Below, piece after piece: positions 23,144-25,626 of a DNA stretch of 25,626 bases (its first letter is position 1; each line of letters begins with the position of its first letter). A model generated the notes under the pieces. It was not told the origin of the DNA. It saw only the letters and a list, made by a program, of their open reading frames with translations, and made no database searches. The position numbers and the translations under genes are program-made. The stretch spans positions 1 through 25,626 of the forward strand of contig JAKCDN010000004.1 in assembly GCA_021841795.1 (NCBI GenBank), read 5' to 3'. This stretch comes from Acidobacteriota bacterium. GTDB taxonomy: Bacteria; Acidobacteriota; Terriglobia; Terriglobales; Acidobacteriaceae.

Positions 23144-24124
23144 ATGCATTCCGTCAGCATTGTGCTCACCGAACTCAACGAGGCCCAGGAGATTGAACGG
23201 GCGGTCGCCAGCCTGCTGGCGCAGGAGCCTGCTGCGGCGGAAGTTGTGGTGGTGGACGGAGGCTCAACCGATGGCACGTGGGAGTGGCTGGAGGCCGCGG
23301 CCGCGCGGGACTCGCGACTGAAGGCGATCCGCGACGAGACGTGCAGCCTAAAATTCTCAGCCGGGCCCGTTTCGCGGGGGCGAAATGTGGCGATCCAGGC
23401 GGCCAAGTCGCCGATCATTGCCTGTGCCGATGCCGGTTGCACATACACGCCGGACTGGCTGAGAAACCTGACCGGCCCGATTGCGCGCGGCGAGGCGGAG
23501 TACGCACTGGGCGGCTCGTGCCTGGATGCCCAGGAAAGCACGGTGTGGGATGTGGCCTCGGCGCCGTTTTTCTCGATCCGCCTGTCACCCACGGCACCGA
23601 CAAAGTCGTGCACAGCGCGGTCGATGGCATTTACCCGGGCGCTTTGGGAGCGCATTGGCGGGTTTCCCGAAGACGTGCTGGTGGGCGAGGACACCCTGTT
23701 CGATATCGCGGCACGCCGTCAAACCCGGCCGGCGTTTATCGCCAACGCCAAGGCGCATTACCGCCCGGGCAACAGCTTTGGCTCGGCCAGCCACCAGATG
23801 GCGCGCTATGCGGTGAGCGATGGCCAGTCCGGAGTGCGCTGGAGCCGCATGTTCCGCAACGCCGCACGCTGCGGGCTGGAGGTGCTGGCGCTGGCGAGCC
23901 TGCGGTGGACCGCGGTTCCGCTGCTGGTCGTTCTGGCGATCGAAGGATGGTATGCCTATCATCGCGACTGGCAGCATCTGCGGCGATTTGGAACGCAGGC
24001 GGTGCTGGCGCGATTGGTCTTTTCCATCTCCGTGCCGTGGGTCGTTGCCGTCAATCAAATTCGCGGGCGTTTCTCAAGGAAACCGCTGACGAACCGGCAA
24101 AACACCGTGGTCAGAGGCGCATAG
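23144..24124 (+). CDS. Membrane-anchored GT2 family glycosyltransferase
   Basis: The 326-residue protein begins at SVSIVLTELNEAQEIERAV, the first strand of a GT-A fold, with EVVVVDGGSTDGTWEW (about 33-48), GPVSRGRNVAIQAA, the metal-site-like CADAGCTYTPDWL, and GGFPEDVLVGEDTLFDIAAR, where the ED pair is the likely catalytic base region. A hydrophobic C-terminal stretch (LRWTAVPLLVVLAIEGWYAY) and a second weaker one suggest membrane attachment with the active site in the cytoplasm. Donor and acceptor cannot be read. The frame is open from 23096, but the family start fits ATG 23144. It is convergent with the hemolysin III-like gene, with a 20-bp gap. Confidence 0.88.
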   Translation: MHSVSIVLTELNEAQEIERAVASLLAQEPAAAEVVVVDGGSTDGTWEWLEAAAARDSRLKAIRDETCSLKFSAGPVSRGRNVAIQAAKSPIIACADAGCTYTPDWLRNLTGPIARGEAEYALGGSCLDAQESTVWDVASAPFFSIRLSPTAPTKSCTARSMAFTRALWERIGGFPEDVLVGEDTLFDIAARRQTRPAFIANAKAHYRPGNSFGSASHQMARYAVSDGQSGVRWSRMFRNAARCGLEVLALASLRWTAVPLLVVLAIEGWYAYHRDWQHLRRFGTQAVLARLVFSISVPWVVAVNQIRGRFSRKPLTNRQNTVVRGA

Positions 24125-24144
24125 GCGCAGATTGGACCGCGCCA

Positions 24145-24801
24145 TCACGCACGTGGCGGGACAACGTAGAACAGGATTGCAAAGTAATGCGCCGCGCTGC
24201 CGGCGAGCACAAAGAGATGCCACGCAGCGTGAAAGTATCGGATGCGGTCAAAGGCAAAGAAAACAACGCCGAGCGTATAGGCCAGCCCTCCGGCGGCGAG
24301 CCAGCAGGCCGCGTGCCAGCCGATAGCGTGGATGAGCGACCGCGCGACAAAGATTACCAGCCAGCCTTGAAGAAGATAGACCGCCGCGGACAGGAGCGCG
24401 AGCCGGCCGCGGGTGAACTGCTCCATGGCAACGCTCTTGGCCAGCACTCCGGCAACGGCGAGAGCCCAAACCACCGCAAAAAGCACCCAGCCCAGCCGTC
24501 CATGCAATGACACGAGCGTGAAGGGCGTATACGTGCCGGCGATGAGCAAATAGATGGCAGAGTGATCGAGCACATGCAGTGGACGACGAGCACGGGTACG
24601 GACCAGGGAGTGATAGAGCGTGGAGCAGACGTAGACAAGGATCAGGGAGGCGGAAAAGATAGCGCAACTGACGACGACTCGAGCCGAGCCGCGCGTGGAA
24701 GCCACGATAAGAACGACCGCTCCGGCAATGGCCAACCCCGCACCAATGCCGTGCGTGATGGCGTTGGCCAGAATGTCGCCAAGATCATCGCGCGCTTTCA
24801 C
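24145..24801 (-). CDS. Hemolysin III / PAQR-family integral membrane protein
   Basis: The 218-residue protein (from GTG 24801) has seven hydrophobic segments and the family signatures: LANAITHGIGAGLAIAG, STLYHSLVR (His64), VLDHSAIYLLIAGTYTPF (78-94) and FHAAWHLFVLAGSAAHYFAI (His191, His195). The three histidines match the zinc site of adiponectin-receptor-like PAQR proteins, which suggests a membrane hydrolase; the name hemolysin III is historical. The longer frame to 24942 starts with a charged stretch unlike the family, so I chose GTG 24801, which gives the normal length and has TATGAT six bases upstream. Confidence 0.9.
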   Translation of the reverse strand: MKARDDLGDILANAITHGIGAGLAIAGAVVLIVASTRGSARVVVSCAIFSASLILVYVCSTLYHSLVRTRARRPLHVLDHSAIYLLIAGTYTPFTLVSLHGRLGWVLFAVVWALAVAGVLAKSVAMEQFTRGRLALLSAAVYLLQGWLVIFVARSLIHAIGWHAACWLAAGGLAYTLGVVFFAFDRIRYFHAAWHLFVLAGSAAHYFAILFYVVPPRA

Positions 24802-24807
24802 ATGTCG

Positions 24808-24813
24808 ATCATA
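24808..24813 (-). promoter_or_regulatory. -10-like TATGAT before the hemolysin III-type gene
   Basis: On the minus strand TATGAT is followed by six bases and then GTG (24801-24799). The spacing equals that of the GT2, TlpA and HxlR genes and again implies a leaderless transcript; it also supports the GTG start. Confidence 0.4.
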
Positions 24814-24855
24814 GTTCGGCTTGAGGCGTTCGGTTGACCGATCCTGATCTTTTCC

Positions 24856-24870
24856 GTTCCGAATCGGAAC
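24856..24870. promoter_or_regulatory. 15-bp palindrome upstream of the hemolysin III-type gene
   Basis: GTTCCGA-A-TCGGAAC is a perfect inverted repeat about 55-69 bp upstream of the GTG start, in the gap shared with the divergent TPR gene. Such a symmetric site could bind a dimeric regulator of either gene. No regulator gene is adjacent. Confidence 0.35.
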
Positions 24871-24999
24871 TTGCTGAGATGGCGGGAATCGAACACTGGC
24901 CCGCCTCAATTGAATGCACTTCTCACTTGAGCGCCAACTCATGCGGAACTAGGTTCAATGCATGCCGGGCGTATTCGTCACTCGACCGGAGACAGGGGG

Positions 25000-25626
25000 A
25001 TGACGCTGATGGCAGGAGGTGTTGCAGATGCACACGACGCGCCGGCGGTCGATGCTCCGCGAAAGTCCTGGGATTTCTCCGGCAGCCTGCATGAAATCGC
25101 ACGCAGTTGTCAGCGCGCGCTTGATGACAATCCCGCGCAGCCTGCGGCGCTGGTGGGGATGTGCCTGGTGGCAATGGCCAGCCACCAGAACAAAGCGGCG
25201 ATCCAGATGGCTTCAGCGGCGGTGGAAGCTGCGCCGCAAATGCCGGCTGCCTGGGTGGCGCTGGGACAGGCATTGCGCGCGGCGGAGCAGTACGAGGAAG
25301 CAGCGGAGGCATTTGGAAGGGCGATCCGGCTGGACGGGACGAATGCGCTGGCGCGACTGGGTTTGGGCGATCTGAAGATGGCGGAGGGCCGGGCCGAGGC
25401 GGCCATTGCCGAGTTCGAGATGGCACTCCGACGCGAGCCGGCGATGATTGCCGCGCATCTGGGCCTGGGTAACGCGCTGGCTCTACTGGGCCGGGCCGAG
25501 GCGGCTCTTGCGCGTTACGAGACGGCGCTGACGCTGCGGCCGAGGCTTGCCGAAGGGGAATTTGCCGCGGGCTTTGCGCTGCAACGGCTGGGCCGCCTCA
25601 AAGAGGCCGAGACGCGCTACCGGCGG
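25000..25626 (+). CDS. TPR-repeat protein, C-terminus cut by window edge
   Basis: The open frame runs off the right edge after 209 residues. After a disordered N-terminus (about 1-25) it is all alpha-helical with tetratricopeptide periodicity: AAWVALGQALRAAEQYEEAAEAFGRAIRLD, ALARLGLGDLKMAEGRAEAAIAEFEMALRREP, AAHLGLGNALALLGRAEAALARYETALTLRP and AEGEFAAGFALQRLGRLKEAETRYRR. In sulfotransferase-fused or GT41-like bacterial proteins such repeats precede a catalytic domain, but none is visible here, so the function is unknown. GGAG eight bases before ATG 25000 supports that start; ATG 25009 is the alternative. Confidence 0.85.
   Translation, partial: MTLMAGGVADAHDAPAVDAPRKSWDFSGSLHEIARSCQRALDDNPAQPAALVGMCLVAMASHQNKAAIQMASAAVEAAPQMPAAWVALGQALRAAEQYEEAAEAFGRAIRLDGTNALARLGLGDLKMAEGRAEAAIAEFEMALRREPAMIAAHLGLGNALALLGRAEAALARYETALTLRPRLAEGEFAAGFALQRLGRLKEAETRYRR

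Noticed and set aside
23278..24510. 410-residue plus-strand frame across the GT2 and hemolysin III-like genes
   Set aside because: It runs in an alternative frame through one gene and antisense through the other, and shows no domain.
1..25626. CRISPR array, insertion sequence, rRNA or complete tRNA gene
   Set aside because: No regularly spaced direct repeats, transposase or integrase, rRNA signature or foldable tRNA was seen on either strand.

Overview
The window looks like chromosomal DNA of a free-living, GC-rich bacterium. My best guess is the phylum Acidobacteriota (Terriglobia/Acidobacteriaceae-like). I base this on overall gene content and protein style: a secreted S9 peptidase, a TlpA/DsbD-alpha pair, an FkbM methyltransferase, and GlnRS alongside GluRS. 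No rRNA or other diagnostic marker is present, so the assignment is an inference. Most of the window is housekeeping sequence. The accessory parts are a VapBC-like toxin-antitoxin pair (12.0-12.8 kb), an Abi-like HEPN gene (14.9-15.6 kb) and several gene-poor stretches.

Layout. 1-2.75 kb (minus): rbfA, an nrnA-type DHH phosphoesterase and a membrane glycosyltransferase (ArnT/PMT type, cut by the left edge), probably one transcript; a 59-bp folded element sits across the nrnA stop codon. 3.0-4.2 kb (minus): a DEAD-box RNA helicase with a TTG start and a DEVD motif II. 4.2-4.9 kb: gene-free. 4.9-5.8 kb (plus): an HxlR regulator with a perfect palindromic operator, translationally coupled to a PhnB-like VOC protein. 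6.0-7.2 kb (plus): glutaryl-CoA dehydrogenase. 7.3-8.1 kb (minus): a dolichyl-phosphate-glucose-synthase-like GT2. 8.3 kb (plus): an HU-type DNA-binding protein. 8.8-9.9 kb (minus): pgeF. 10.0-10.6 kb: non-coding, with a candidate structured RNA on the minus strand. 10.6-12.0 kb (plus): ispD-ispF of the MEP isoprenoid pathway.

12.0-12.7 kb (minus): PIN toxin and Phd/VapB antitoxin behind a TTGGT-repeat operator. 12.9-13.2 kb (plus): a small membrane protein. 13.3-17.4 kb (plus): gltX, a strong terminator, the Abi-like gene and glnS. 17.6-18.3 kb (plus): an FkbM methyltransferase. 18.5-21.9 kb (minus): an S9 peptidase, a TlpA-like thioredoxin and a DsbD-alpha-like protein. 22.2-23.1 kb (minus): rplU-rpmA with a strong promoter and a leader of about 174 nt. 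23.1-24.1 kb (plus): a membrane-anchored GT2. 24.1-24.8 kb (minus): a hemolysin III/PAQR-family membrane protein. 25.0 kb to the end (plus): a TPR protein cut by the right edge.

How the genes work together. rbfA, the helicase, rplU, rpmA, gltX and glnS serve ribosome assembly and translation. ispD and ispF supply isoprenoid precursors. The three glycosyltransferases and pgeF act on the envelope. The TlpA and DsbD-alpha proteins belong to extracytoplasmic thiol redox chemistry. A recurring regulatory pattern is that several genes without a Shine-Dalgarno sequence have a TANNNT (-10-like) hexamer only 5-10 nt before the start codon. This suggests leaderless or near-leaderless mRNAs, while other genes in the same window have ordinary GGAGG sites. 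I found no CRISPR array, IS element, rRNA or complete tRNA.
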